Positions 21,990 through 34,356 of a DNA stretch of 64,000 nucleotides are shown here, one piece after another. This DNA comes from Cryptomeria japonica. Taxonomy: Eukaryota; Streptophyta; Pinopsida; Cupressales; Cupressaceae. The position numbers and the translations under genes are program-made. Numbering within the stretch: the first letter of the stretch is position 1; each line of letters starts with the position of its first letter. The notes under the pieces are model-generated. The model had not been told where the DNA came from. It was given only the letters and a program-made list of their open reading frames with translations, and searched no databases. Location: contig NC_081414.1 of the NCBI RefSeq assembly GCF_030272615.1, positions 232,548,733-232,612,732 on the forward strand. Direction: 5' to 3'.

Positions 21990-22550
21990 CCACCTTCAAG
22001 AGTTGGCAGATGTCAAATGATATAGTGGCAAGTCAATTGTCATGTAAATGACCATCATAATTTTCTTTGGCACCTGTTTCAATGGACAATGACTTTACAT
22101 GTGCCTCTTCTTTTTTCCTAATAGTAGTATAAGCATTGTTTTGCATCTAGGCATATCTTTCAAAAGAGAAGGGTGGTTCAATCTACAAATCTTCAATTGT
22201 CTTTACTCTTGAAATAGATGTAAATGTAAGCCCTTGCTTTTCAGGTCTCCCTATGTTTTTTGTAACTTTGTTTAATGTTAAACCTTGAGATTTGTGTATA
22301 GTAATTGCTCAGGTCATTGTCAATGGAAGCTATGTATAATTGCCTCACACTGTAGGAGCAATGGGAATGTGTTTTGGATTTTGAATATCCCATGGCGGCT
22401 CACTATAATTTTCAAATTCTACCATAACATATTTAGGCAATTTAGGTGGTTTTGAATTGTTTTCATAGACAATTGCTTTGATTTTCCCTATTGAGCCGTT
22501 TACAAGGCCAATGTCATGCCCAATATTTTTGCAAAGAAAATCTAACCTTT
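21990..22550 (-). pseudogene. PIF1-like / Helitron helicase, C-terminal fragment
   Basis: The minus-strand frame from 22550 reads GLVNGSIGKIKAIVYE, KLPKYVMVEFENY, AITIHKSQGLTLNKV (about 22300-22260) and GLTFTSISRVKTIEDL, which are the last helicase motifs of PIF1-family superfamily 1B enzymes, including motif VI-like residues. In plants such fragments usually come from Helitron Rep-helicases. Five stops interrupt about 180 codons; the first three read as TGA, TAG (family Gln before LPL) and TGA (family Trp before AITIHKSQ). The N-terminal Walker A and B region, Rep domain and Helitron ends were not found above 22560, which is only AT-rich. Confidence 0.8.
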
Positions 22551-22559
22551 TTTTAGAAA

Positions 22560-24150
22560 CTTTTTAGAACGTTTCTATAAACTTAACTATAATATTTGAC
22601 ATAGGGATGCACTACTTGTACTTGGTGATGTTGCTTTTCATTTTAGACTAGGGTATAACGTATGACTTAAGCAATACGTTCTTCTTGTTTGAACACATCA
22701 CTTGAAAATCCTACCACACTAGAATTATTCTATTGCCAAAGCATGGAAAGCTCCTATATGCATCAACACTAATGACATATTAAAAACTTATTTAGTTTTA
22801 AAACACTAATCTCACCCTTCCTAAATTGGGTTGTTTAAGAATTTGGTAGTGTAATCAAGTCTCTTAATGGTTACTCATAAATTATACCACACTTGGTTAT
22901 TAGAGCTTATTTCTCCATTCTTCACATGGTGTTTGATATTTTCAGTGTAGTCATTATTAGCATTACACTTCAATGGTAATAATAGGTGATAATATTATCT
23001 CTAGTGTCCACTTTAATATTGCTCTAAGCAAGACATTGCAATTTTCAATACGTGTATTTATTTAATTATACTTTGCTCCTCTACTAATGTTATTAGTTTT
23101 AAAGCTCATGTTTCAATTAATAATACTACTAGCACCATTTCCAATATTAAATTTACACACGATAGTAGTATTACTAATAAGGGAAATTACTAGCTCTCCA
23201 TTAACATTATCACTTTTGCACCTATAATAACATTCCCTTAATATCAATGTTAGAACTATTATTATCTAAATTATTTGCTAAAACTAAACCCCATATTAAG
23301 TCCTCTAATATTTTCACTGGCATCATTATTAATATTAATATTAGTAATTATGCTGACCCAAAACTTAGTTTGCTACCTATCTAGGCAATACAAATGATCC
23401 AAAACACGCCCCTTAATTCCCTTCATATACATATGCATATTTACAATTTTAAAATTGCATAATCTATATAATTACTTACCTTTTTTTAAAAAATGACTAA
23501 GTTATTTCATTCTTCAAAACGAGAGTCCAATTATTACACATTTATTTATTTAACATGTATAATTTTATAACGTAATAAATGATTTAACTACCTTATTTTA
23601 AATAATAATTAAATAGTATCATCAATGTAAATTCCTTATATTTCTAAATAAGATATCAATTTCTATTTTTATTTATTTTTAATTTATACTTAGGAACATC
23701 TTCAATGCATGAACAAGTAATGAAAACTTTAAACATAGAAACATCTAAGTTGAAAACATGGAAATATCCAAAATTATTTATTGGTTCTATTCATCTGTTC
23801 TATTCATGATTTAGCATCTACTTTAAGTCTCTCAAAAAAAAAAAGGTTAAAATTTAGAATGTTTAAAAATTAGAAACATCTAAATTCAAACTTAGATACT
23901 TGTGATACATTATATAATATAGCTAAACTTTATTATGCTGAAGGCGTTCCCTTATTTGAGGTGAACGACCTCCGATTTCAAATCAACGGTGAAGAGTTAC
24001 TTAGAGGTGCTGCAAGACCATTGCATCAATCTTCGCCATTCATTTTTCATAATTTTAATTCATCCAAATGCTTTCGCTGGATCACATGCATTGAATGTGC
24101 CATTATTACCTATGTCATCACCTATGTCATCTGCAGGCAAGTGGCTCATT
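22560..24150. other. AT-rich spacer, nothing recognised
   Basis: Long AT-rich stretch with short ATTATTAATATTAATATTAG-type repeats near 23320. No LTR, TIR or coding domain was found. A weak 105-codon frame begins at 23961 and runs into the inverted-repeat arm; it has no family features. Confidence 0.5.
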
Positions 24151-24156
24151 TCGCCG

Positions 24157-24335
24157 GCACTAGCTATACATGGAGCAAAATGGCTAGGAGTATCCCATCC
24201 ATGTGTGATGTCTGCATGCATACCATTCATTCATTGTATGAGGTACTGGAAGGTATTTACTTCATTCACCTTTACTGACTGGGTGTCCCATCTGACAAGT
24301 ACTAAGGACTTCCAATTTAAAAGATAGAGCAAGTA
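24157..24335 (+). repeat. Inverted-repeat arm 1 (pairs with 33744-33921)
   Basis: The block from GGCACTAGCTATACATGG to AGAGCAAGTA is found again, inverted, at 33744-33921 with about 90% identity by eye; the middle 70 nt (CAAAATGGCTAGGAGTATCC onward) are almost identical. A shared frame (SKMARSIPSMCDVCMHTIH) reads in both copies because the DNA is conserved; I have no evidence that it is a gene. The arms flank the AT-rich DNA that received LINE C. Confidence 0.85.
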
Positions 24336-24339
24336 TTTT

Positions 24340-25985
24340 GGCTTAGAGAATTACGTTTAGATTTTTCCTACAAAAATTATTTAAATAATTATATTTTATT
24401 TTGTACCATTTATGTTATGTTTTGTATTTAAAGATAGTGATTGAAGATAGTTATACTACCTATTTTATATTGTTTATTAATTTATATTTTTGTAGTTTTT
24501 TAAATGAATTTGATTTATAATGGAGTATTAAAAAAATGGTAGAAAAAAATTATCAGATCAAAATTTAGATTTAATTTAATGTTTGAAAAATTATTAAACT
24601 ATAATTAATTTAAAAATAATTACTTTATACATTTATAAAAAAATAAAAATTATCGATGTAAAATTATATTTATTAAAATATAAATTAAGTTTATAAATGA
24701 AATTAAATATATATTTATATAATAAAGAAGAATATTATTATTATAAAAAAATGATATTATATTTATTAAATATAAAGTAAATTTATAAATGAAATGAAAT
24801 TTATATTTATATAATAATAATTAATAATTTTATTATTATATTTTTATAATAATAATATTCTTATTATTATATATTATTTTGTTTGATTTTATATAAAAAC
24901 AAATAATTGTATATTATAGTATATATTTTTTTAATTCAAGAATAGTTATAATTTAAATTTACCATTTATCATACTTGTTAAACTATGAGAATAAATTCTT
25001 GAAGATAAAATAAAAAAATTATAGGTAATAACTTTTTTAACAAAAAAATTATATAAGAAATATTTAAATTTTTATATTTTGTTTCGTCTTATTAATATCA
25101 CATTTCTTTATATACGAGGATGATTATATTTATTTATATTGTTTATCTAAGTTTAATGTTTATATATAAATTTGATTTCAATATTTTTTTGGATTTTTTT
25201 CTCTCATTTTTTAATATTAATTTTGTGTTTTTTTTTTGTCATCATTTCTCTTTTATTTTCTTTTTTCTTTTTTGAAGTGTTTATTTAAATTTCATCCAAA
25301 TTATTATTGGATTAATTATCTACCATATTAATCCATTAGTAGTCTGTTTTATTTTTATTAATTTTTATTCGTTTTTCTTTGTCTTTTCCTTAGTTTATTA
25401 TTTTGTCTTTCACCGTCTCTTGGTCCTTAATAATTTTTTATTTAATCTTATATGATAAATGACATAATCATTTATTAACATATTTGTAAATTATATGAAT
25501 CCTTTGTTATTTATGATCATTTATGTATAAATTTTTGCTTATTTTATATGGTCATAGTTTAATATTATTTAGTTTTAATTTAATTTTGGGTATATTACAG
25601 ACTTGTGCCTCTCTTTCCTTTCTCTTGGTCTTTGTATTGTATTATTTGGCTCTTGTTATTATTCTATTATTTTATGTAACCACTTTTTTTTTTCTTTCTT
25701 TCAATCAATTCTTTCCATGTGTAACCTCTTCCCTTTTCTCTCCCTATTCCAAATAGTTTTAGTCACCCCTAGTCTCCAACAATCTATATTTCTACTCCTT
25801 GAGCTCTATGTCATCCCGACTCATAGAGTGTGATTTGAAACATGCAAAAAAATAGAATCAAATCAAATCTAGAAGCTGCAACAAAAAAAAAAAAAAATGT
25901 GTTAAAAAATTTATTACCTATAATTTTATATTCTCTTTAATAATTTATTCTGATAATTGGACAAGTATCAAAAATATTAAATTTA
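24340..25985. other. Very AT-rich spacer
   Basis: Mostly A/T runs with TTTATTATTATA-type simple sequence. Apparent open frames at 25523-25833 are hydrophobic by composition and unsupported. Position 25986-26001 is the left target-site duplication of LINE C. Confidence 0.6.
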
Positions 25986-26111
25986 AATTATAATTATAAT
26001 TTTTTTTAATTTTGAAAGGGGTAAAAACTTTATTGAAAATCAGACACAAGAATTACAAAGAGGCCCAAGGCCCTAAGGCCCTAGAAAAGAACCACAAGCC
26101 CAATCCCAAGA

Positions 26112-29100
26112 TCAACCAATCTCATACCCATCCCAATCCTCAGCCAAAATCTCCTGCAGTTCTTGACAATAATCCGAGGAAAGATGATCCCACCCTTCAA
26201 CTTTCCAATCACTACCATGTTCCGAGGCCCACTTGGCCAAACAATTTGTAGCTCTATTCCACTCACGAGGAATATGGATGAAAGACACCTGCTCCATAGC
26301 CGAGCTAATATGAGTAATCTAGCGAACAATCTCTGCCAACTGCCAATGCACCCCACTCACCTTCTACTCTAACAACAAGTTCACCACAACTTGTGATTCC
26401 GATTCATAGATAACCTTTCTGCAACCCAACTCCCAGGCACACTCAAAAGCATAGAGAATAGCAAAGCCCTCCATAAAATTATTAGAATGCCACCCTTTAT
26501 GAACTAAAAATAAGAAGACCACCTCACCCATACAATTCCTACCCACACCACCAATCCCAGCAGGGCCTGGGTTACCCCTAGAGGAGCCATCGGTATTAAT
26601 TTTGATAATCTCATCCCAAGGAGGAATCCATCTTCTGATCCTTTGAACCTTCTTCAAAGAACGTCTACCTCTCCTAACACAAGCTGTACAGGGGACAATT
26701 CTTGCAGCCCCAACCTTCTCGCAGTATTTGCCTCATCTTTATTCAGAGGAAAATGCACCTCACATTTGGCTTCTACCGTCTCCCTGATCATAACTATGAT
26801 TCTATTCCACACTTGCTGAACCATCAGTCTAACCTCACGGAAGATCCTCTTGTTCCTCTTGAGCCAAATCTGCCACAAAATGAAGATGGGCCCAATGAAC
26901 CAGATAGTCTAGAGGAAGGAGGAGGAGATAGGAGGTCTGCCCAAGCTGCTCCAAAACTCCACCAGTGAATCCACGTGAACACATGGATGCTTCCACACCC
27001 CCCACCAATAGTGCCATATAAGCATAGAGAAGGGGCATCTGAAAAATAGGTGTGAGGAGTCTTCCTCCCCATTACCACACAAGGCACAAATGGAAGGCCC
27101 CAAAAATCCTCGCTTGCAGATATTGTCCCAGGTTAGGCATCTATTCAAGGCCAAAGTCCAGGCAAAGCAATTACACTTTGGCCAAGAAAGACTATTCCAC
27201 ACCTGTTTCCACCAAGGCACCTCTCCTCCCTCAAGTCTCACGTTCAACAGTACCCAGTATCCACTGACAACAGTAAAGACACCCTTAGGATTCAGGAGCC
27301 AAGCAAGTCTGTCCCTACCCTTGAGAGAACTATAGCGTCTATTCTCCAGAATGACATACAACTCCCCACACTCTTCCTCCATCCCAACAACCGACCACTC
27401 ATTAGTGGTCTTCCACCGCTCCATGTCCAGCTACCCACACCTATACACAACCTTGAAGTCACTCACCCTAGATCACCTCGCCTCCAAAAACCTCTGGCAA
27501 AGAGTCCCAAGGTTGGGAAACTGTTTCAGGATGGGGGGGTAACCATCCCAAGAGTCGTTCCAGAATAGGACCTCTTCCCCCCTCCTGCAAATCCAAAAAA
27601 GACCTTCCTTAATAAGGGAGGCCCCTTTCTTAAGAGTACTCCAAATCATTGAGCCTTTACCCTCCATCAGATATCTTGGAATTTCCTCCATCGGGATCCT
27701 ATGCATATATTTGTAGGCCAAAATCCTAGCCCAACCACGATCCTGCTCCACACACCACCTCCAATACAATTTAGCCACCAGAGCCTCCCCAAATAAGATA
27801 GACTGCCTTAAACCAAGCCCCCCAACTGCTTCGGGCTACACACCAACTCCCAATTGACAAGACTCCATTTGGAGGAGGAGAGGTTACCCGCCCATAAGAA
27901 TCGCCTAGCTAGAGAGTCCAATCCCTTCAAGAACTACTTAGGAGCCACTTGAAGCATACATCGAAAAGTCGGAAGGGCCTGAACCACTGACTGAATCAGC
28001 TGAACCCTTTAAGCAAAGGATAACCATCTATTAGTCCAGCGATCAACCTTCGTGCGAAATTTATCCAAGATGCCCTACCAGGATTCCTTAGGAGGGTTAC
28101 CAGGAGAAATAGGAATACCCAAATAAGTCAAGGGCAAAGAGCCAACTTGGAATCTCAGGATAAGAGCAATCCTTCTTTGAATAGGACCCGAAGTGTTGAA
28201 AAAGAGGATAGAAGATTTATCCTCATTAATCATTTGGCCCAAAGCTGCAAGATAAACATCCAAAACCTTTATCAGATTAGTGGCCTCTCTGATCCGAGCA
28301 AGACCCATCAGGGCCGTGTCGTCCACAAACTGCAAGTGAGACTGCAGTTGCAAGTCATTACCCCAGCTCCATCCTTGAATAAATCCCTGATCCACATTAT
28401 ATTTAATCAACTTCCCCAGACCCTCAGCCAGAAGAATGAATAGGTATGGCGATAGCGGGTCCCCTTGGTGAAGACCCCTAGACACACCAAACAGCTCAGT
28501 ATGGTCGCCATTGATTAGCACCAAGAAAGATGTAGATGTCACACAACTCATTACCCATTGGATCCATTCGTCAGCAAAGCCAAATGCCTTGAGAATCTTC
28601 TGAAGGAAGGACCAACAAACTCTATCGTAAGCCTTAGCCATATCCAACTTAATGAACATAACTTTTTCCTTGGAGTTTGCCATAGAGTGAATAGTCTCCG
28701 TAGCTATAACCACCCCATCCAAGATTTGGCACGCTTCTACAAACCCACTATGCTCCTCAGAGATAGCATCCCCCAGACACTTTTTCAACCTATCCACTAT
28801 CAGCTTAGAGATAATCTTGTAAATCACATTGCAAAGAGAGATGGGTCGGAATTGGCCTAACCGGTCAACCCCATCACACTTGGGGATGAGAGCGATGAAG
28901 GTTGCATTCAATGCCCAAAGCATCTGCTTATTCCTCTGGGACTCCTGAACTACTTCCCATAAGCCCAATTTGATAATATCCCAAAACTCTTGAAAGAATT
29001 CAACTGGGAACCCATCCGGACTTGGGGCCTTCCCCTTTCTCATGTGAAAAACAATAATCTCAAGTTGCTCCAACGAAATGGGACCCATAAGCTTCTCATT

Positions 29101-30414
29101 CATCTCCCTAGTAACTAGAGAGGGGATGCAGTCAAGAACTTGATTCTCCTCCACTAGTTCCCCTTGAGCCTCCTCCCTAAAGAGGGCCTGGAAATAACGT
29201 AACGACTCCTTAGAAATATCCTAAAGTGATAAAAGTTTCTCACCTCTATCATTAACCAGAACCGGAATGGCATTTCCGTGTCTTCTAGCTTTCACTGAGT
29301 TGAAGAAGAAAGTCGTGTTCTTATCACCCTCTTGCAACAAATCAATGCGAGCTCTCTATTTCCAGAATATTTCCTCCCTAAGCTCCCATTCCTCTAGAGC
29401 CTTGACAACCCTGTCTTCCTTCCTAAGCAGTGCTTCCGACAAACCATGCTCTCTAATGTCACTGGTGATTGCATTTAACTCAATCTGAGCAACTTTCTTA
29501 GCATGGAAAATATTTATGAAACCTTGACGATTCCACTTTTTAAGTTGAAGCTTAACAAATTGCACTTGCTTGGCAAAAGTATACATAGTAGTGCCGAAGG
29601 CCGGCCTCCCTTGTCTCCACCAATCTGCAACAAGAGTCTACAGATCAGGATCCCAAAGCCACAGAAGTTGGAATTTGAAAGAAGGAGAGCAAGAGACCCG
29701 AGCAGAAGAAGAAACCAACTTGATGGGCCAGTGATCAGAACCTCTCCAATCAAGAATCTCTGAGCTAGTAGACCACTCCCCACCAATCCAAAAACTAGAA
29801 ACCTGAAAATGATCCAGCCTTTCCGCAATCCAATACTCCCCTATCCTCCTATTGTTCCAGGTGAACAGACCATTACCAGGCTTAATGTCAACAAGATGCA
29901 ACGAAGCTATATTATCTCGAAAAAGGAGAGACGAAGGTTCTAACCACATAACACCCCCCTTCTTCTTACTTAACTCAAGGATGGCATTGAAATCGCCTGC
30001 CATAATCCAAGGATGGAAAGGAGCCAGCCCCCGCATACCTGATATATGGGCCCATAAATTCTGCTTACCCTGAAGATCAGTGGGGGCATAGATGTTAGTA
30101 ACCAAAATATATTCCCCACTCTCAAGACTAGAGACAACCCCGGATAACGAAGATCTGGAGGCCACCCACCAGTCAGGACAAATCCTTAGAGGGTTCCAAA
30201 GACAGGCCACCCCTCCCGAGGAGCCCACAACACCAATTCACTAACACTGGCTTCTCCCCCAAATCTTTGGCACCAGATCCATCATACTTTCCATAGAAAG
30301 TTTTGTCTCCTGCAAAAAAAGGATATTAGGAGCATGGCTCCTTATCAACTCCCAAACAACTTTTTGTCTAGGGCCACTGTTCAAGCCCCTCACATTCCAT
30401 GATAAAATAATCAT
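26112..30414 (-). pseudogene. LINE C ORF2: endonuclease, reverse transcriptase, zf-RVT, RNase H
   Basis: ATG at 30414-30412 overlaps the ORF1 stop as ATGA. Endonuclease motifs are SWNVRGLN, QETK, NIYAP (about 30115), GDFN (29995), RLDHF (29815) and SDHWPIK (29730). Reverse transcriptase spans 29154-28075 in one open frame: KGKAPSPDGFP, FIALIPKCDGVD, FRPISLCNVIYK, KLDMAKAYDRV, RGLHQGDPLSP and the catalytic FVDDT (about 28325). zf-RVT follows with CALCGNGEEDSSHLFF (27090-27040), then RNase H with INTDGSSRGNPG (26600) and HIPREWNRATNCLAKW (about 26270-26220). One frame holds from 30414 to 28075 with a few stops (adjacent TAG TGA near 30243, TAG or TAA near 29638 and 29356); further shifts occur below 28075. 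Non-functional as it stands. Confidence 0.9.
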
Positions 30415-31665
30415 TTAGGGGGATTAGAAAAGTGCGAATCTAGAGTCTTTACTGACCCTGACTCAACCAAATTCTCCCCCATCAAATTGATCTTCTCTAA
30501 GTCCTTTTTTCTTCCAGCCTTAGAACTCTTCTTCGATGATCCTTTCTTAATGTCCTTCTGGTGGAGACCCAAGTGTGCACCCATCTTGTTACTTTTGGCC
30601 CCAATAGGTTCCATTTTTTTAGCAGAAGGAGAGACCTCTCCCCCAGCCAACTCCACTTCAGCACTAGGTATGGACCCCAATTGGCCTACACCTATCTGAT
30701 CCATCTCCATTTGTTGGCTCCCCACATTTTGCAAAGCCTGGGTCGAGTCCCTAAATACACCATCATCTGCCAACCCTAGAGCACCCTGATCCAAGGGAGT
30801 CAGCCCAGGGTTTACCTCCTGTTGGGTGAGGTCATCCAGGGCTTCAAACCTGTTGAAAGTATCCTCCTCCTGTCTTATCTGTAAGGTACTTTTTTGTCCC
30901 CGATTCCTGCTCTTTGTCTTAACTGGGACAAAACCATCAGTATCCATATCTTCCCCAGTCATGGCGGTTTTTCCTTTATCAACCTCGTCTATGTTACGAG
31001 TCAGCTGTTGAGATTGTTGCACCATCAATTTATACCTAGGGCACTTGCACTGCAAGTGGTCGTACTCATGACATAGGCGGCACCGGAAAGGTAAAGTCTC
31101 ATAATCCAGTTGCTGAACCCAGGAATAAGAACCCGCACACATATCAATAGCATCTGGCAAAGGCTTACTAGGATCAATCTCCACATAGATGCAAGCGAAG
31201 GTCATTACCCTTCTCCCCAGGGTTTGCGAGGATGCTCCAACTAGCCTCCCAAGCACTAAAGCGAGCATTTGAAGCACATCCTCCCGACAACATTCCACCA
31301 GAAGTCGCGGTAAGCGGACCCACACTGGGACCCTATTTGGGAGTTCCTCCGAAGGGTTGAACCCTGCATGCCAAGGTTTGATAAACAATCCCACCTGGTT
31401 GTAAAAATACGACCCTCCTTCAAAAACCCTACTTCAATCCTCCATGCAATTGAAGGTAACCATGAAATAGTTGTTCGCCAATAACATGATCTCCATCTCC
31501 CCTTCCAGAGCCCAAGTTCTCTGAGCCCAATTTTCCAAAAACTACAAAGAGACCCTCATCCCCAAAAACTTATAGTATAACGAATGTTTGGAAAAGTAAT
31601 CAACATCTTCTGTTATCATCTCCAGAGGAATACTCACCCTAGGTCTCTCACTGCACTTCTCCAGG

Positions 31666-32863
31666 TGTAGCGTCCTAAAATTGCGACACTTGCAATTTCG
31701 ACTGCATTTGGGTCTTCACGATGGCGATGCAACACGGAACTTGAATGGAGACCCCGAAACTTGTTCATGACATCAAAAACTGCATTTTTCAGCACCCTGG
31801 CCTGATCCTCCTTGCACCCCGCTGTCCCTGGAGGTGGGACCATGGCGCCCAGTGCCCTGGTCCCTGGCCCTATTTTGGGCCCGGTCTCTTTTGGGCATCT
31901 GGTCTTTAAGTTTGCAAATTGGAAAATAATGTCTCCTAGTCGGCCTAAGGTCAGGAAAATCAGTCTATCAGCCCTAATTGACAAGTATATAAACTACATT
32001 TCCTCTCTCAAAAAGGGAGGAGTACATATGTGAGAAAAGGCGCGAAAGCAATATTCAAGCATTCAAACATTCAAGCATTCAAGCATTCCTTCAAGCAATT
32101 GAGCATTCTAAGTCTCCATTCAAGGCTAAGTGTTGCATTCAAGACAAGGATTCAACCATTGAAGAGGAGATCACATACAACATACAACATACAACATACA
32201 TTACACCTTCGCATGTAAGAGTACAAACATTCTTACAACAAGGTATCAGTACTTGTTTACATTACAAACATTTACATTTACAACATTCTCATTTCTTGGT
32301 TAATTCCAAAACCGGGGTTTGACCTAAAGGCAAACCCCTCATCCCTAACCCCCCAATCGTCCTCTCTTTTCTGTGTGTAGGTTGCAGGTATGCGGCTGTA
32401 ATTGAAGATCTGGAATCCTTGTGCAGAGACGAACAGATCCACCTTCGTTTCGTGGATTTTTCGGAGGACCGTGTGCACGCCGGGCGCCATCGTCCCGTCA
32501 ACTTTCGCTCAAATTTGCAGAATAGCACCGTCTCGATATTTTATTGCTAATTCCAGGTCCGCAGCTTCATCCCATATCCCTATCTCTGTTTATAAGCGAA
32601 TATTTCCTACTTTACATGCATTCCTAGTTCAATCATTCTATCTACATTTCTTTACAAAAGAGGGTATCCTTGATGTCACAACCCTTGAAACTCATTTAGA
32701 ACCCAATCTTGCATTGCATGGGATTGGATCTTGTGGGTTTCAACCCCTCTTTTGAATGTAAAGTCTCTCCTAAGTGAAAACCATCAACCCTAGTGACTCT
32801 CCCTTCTCTCTCCTTGGAGTTGGGGAGGGGAGAACAACTAGGGTTCGATTTTTCCGCTTTACA
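31666..32863 (+). mobile_element. Solo LTR of an LTR retrotransposon, 1198 bp
   Basis: The block begins TGTAGCGTCCTAAAATTGCG and ends CGATTTTTCCGCTTTACA, so it has the TG...CA ends of an LTR. CCAGG stands directly before it (31661-31665) and directly after it (32864-32868), a 5-bp target-site duplication. No internal retroelement genes accompany it, so it is a solo LTR left by recombination between two LTRs. A TATA-like TATATAAA is at 31986-31993, followed by a CATTCAAG repeat region and ACATACAACATACAAC at 32170-32205. The host ORF1 frame is restored when it is taken out, which confirms the ends. The plus orientation rests on the TATA position. Family not identified. Confidence 0.9.
31986..31993 (+). 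promoter_or_regulatory. TATA box of the solo LTR
   Basis: TATATAAA about 320 bp inside the LTR, the expected position for a U3 promoter. Whether it is active is unknown. Confidence 0.55.
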
Positions 32864-33526
32864 CCAGGCAACCATTATTCTTCAAAATCCGTGAACCCCT
32901 GGCATTTCCAGACCCGGACTCTAAGGCAAAAAGGTTATTATCATAGGTTTTTAAATTATGGGATGGGGGTTTCAAACCCCCTGCAGCCCGAAGCTCCATA
33001 TCATGAGGTGCCTTCGAGGCCTCACCACCAGATCTAAGCATCTCACCGCTCGGAGATCCCACCCTCCGAAGGGAGATGGGCAAAGGCTTCAAACCCTGCA
33101 TGCAGCACAAACCCTCACCCCCCTGCGAAGCTTGGGCCTCCCCCAACCCTACCCAACTCGTAGACTGCAGATCCGTAGGGACCCCAAGCCCTTGCCCCCT
33201 GCAGCACATACCTCGCTCCCCCGCATCCACCACCCCACAGTCCCCCACAGTCCCAATGCCAACCCTTCCCACAACAGCACCCCAACCATAGCCTCCACCC
33301 ACACGTCGCCGCACCAGCCAATAGGCTCACCTACGAGCTAGGGCTGCAATGCCCTAGCCCCCATTCGACTCCATTTGCACGCAGCTCCACCATCAGAGAA
33401 AACTATTCACCTATTTTTGCTAATAACTTTGGTTGAATCAATCAATTTAGCCCCACTACTCCACTAAGCCCAGCAAAGACCCCAATTATAATTATAATTG
33501 AATTAAATGTTTTTATACTATAATAT

Positions 33527-33528
33527 AC

Positions 33529-33619
<91 letters not shown>
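33527..33619. repeat. (AT)n microsatellite
   Basis: An almost perfect run of about 46 AT units starts some 30 bp beyond the right target-site duplication of LINE C. It can form cruciforms. The open frame across it is composition only. Confidence 0.95.
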
Positions 33620-33623
<4 letters not shown>

Positions 33624-33743
33624 CAAACAAAACAATATAAAATAAAACCTTCTTTAACGCTAAAAAAAATGTTTTGAAACCTGAGAATATTTGTACTTAA
33701 TTTTTTCTTTTCTTTTTTAAAGATGTTATTTGTTCTTACAAAT

Positions 33744-33921
33744 TACTTGCTCTGTTTTTTAAATGCAAACCTAGGTACTTGTCGGATGGGACACCCAATC
33801 AACAAAGAGGAATGAAGTAAATACCTTCCAGTACCTCGTACAATGAATGAATGGTATGCATGCATACATCGCACATGGATGGGATACTCCTAGCCATTTT
33901 GCTCCCTGTATAGCCAGTGCC
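33744..33921 (-). repeat. Inverted-repeat arm 2 (pairs with 24157-24335)
   Basis: Read on the minus strand this is the partner of arm 1, from GGCACTGGCTATACAGGG to AGAGCAAGTAA. Similarity ends at the same inner point as in arm 1. Beyond the outer ends the two copies do not match well. No target-site duplication was found, so the pair may be foldback-element ends or an older duplicated fragment. Confidence 0.85.
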
Positions 33922-34356
33922 CATTTCGCCGAAGGCGATCCTTATATGAAGTGAACAAGCCGACTTTTGTAATGGATGGTCAATATTGCTTGAGTACAGA
34001 TGCAAGATGATTGCAATTGTTTGGATCGTCGGATGACTTTCTAGCTCCACACATTGCGATTTGATGGGTAATATGGTCGAGCACATTCCTTTCATGCACT
34101 CGATGACACACTGCATTTAGCACCGAATATTGGAATGTGCATGGCCTTGAAGGGTTGTAGTATTTTCCCTGATCTATGGATTTTGCTACTCCATTTAACC
34201 AGCCAACACACATTAATATGAAGCACAAAACGGGCCATAGATGAATGAATCAGGCAACAAACATTACATATACCATAATTTTCAGACACAAGAAAACTTA
34301 AACATTTACAAAATTTGATCAAACCTATGTATGCAAGTATATATGTACATACATTT

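Larger units (their letters stand above)
30411..33314 (-). pseudogene. LINE C ORF1: DUF4283 and zinc-knuckle protein split by a solo LTR
   Basis: The N-terminal part (33314-32869) is Gly/Arg-rich and ends in SRILKNNGC. After the solo LTR the frame resumes near 31660 with CSERPRVSIPLEM, followed by a DUF4283-like region (YYKFLGMRVSL, TWALEGEMEIMLL, VGLFIKPW, VPVWVRLPRLL) and a CX2CX4HX4C knuckle in FRCRLCHEYDHLQCKC (about 31090-31045). The C-terminal part is rich in Lys, Ser and Gln and ends NPPK at 30411. If the LTR and one CCAGG are removed the reading frame runs on without a shift. Two stops, TAG and TGA, lie near 31540 and 31440. The start codon is uncertain; an ATG at 33314 opens the frame. 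Confidence 0.8.
26002..33483 (-). mobile_element. LINE C, near full-length non-LTR retrotransposon with nested solo LTR
   Basis: Exact copies of AATTATAATTATAATT lie at 25986-26001 and 33484-33499, at both ends of a GC-richer block in AT-rich DNA. The 16-mer is low in complexity, but it sits directly beside the T-rich 3' tail (26000-26020, as read on plus) and the GC-rich 5' end, as expected. Without the solo LTR and its duplicated CCAGG the element is about 6.3 kb. Minus-strand order: short 5' leader, ORF1 (interrupted), ORF2 overlapping ORF1 by ATGA, 3' UTR with AATAAAG near 26030. Unlike LINE B it has no ORF3 after RNase H. Confidence 0.85.

Noticed and set aside
23961-24327. 105-112 codon ORFs as a host gene
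   Set aside because: The sequence is an inverted-repeat arm; the two frames compete and neither shows a known domain.
32241-32253. AGGTATCAGTACT as a primer-binding site after a short LTR ending at 32240
   Set aside because: The match to the initiator tRNA complement is partial, and the CCAGG duplication plus restored ORF1 frame show that the LTR runs on to 32863.
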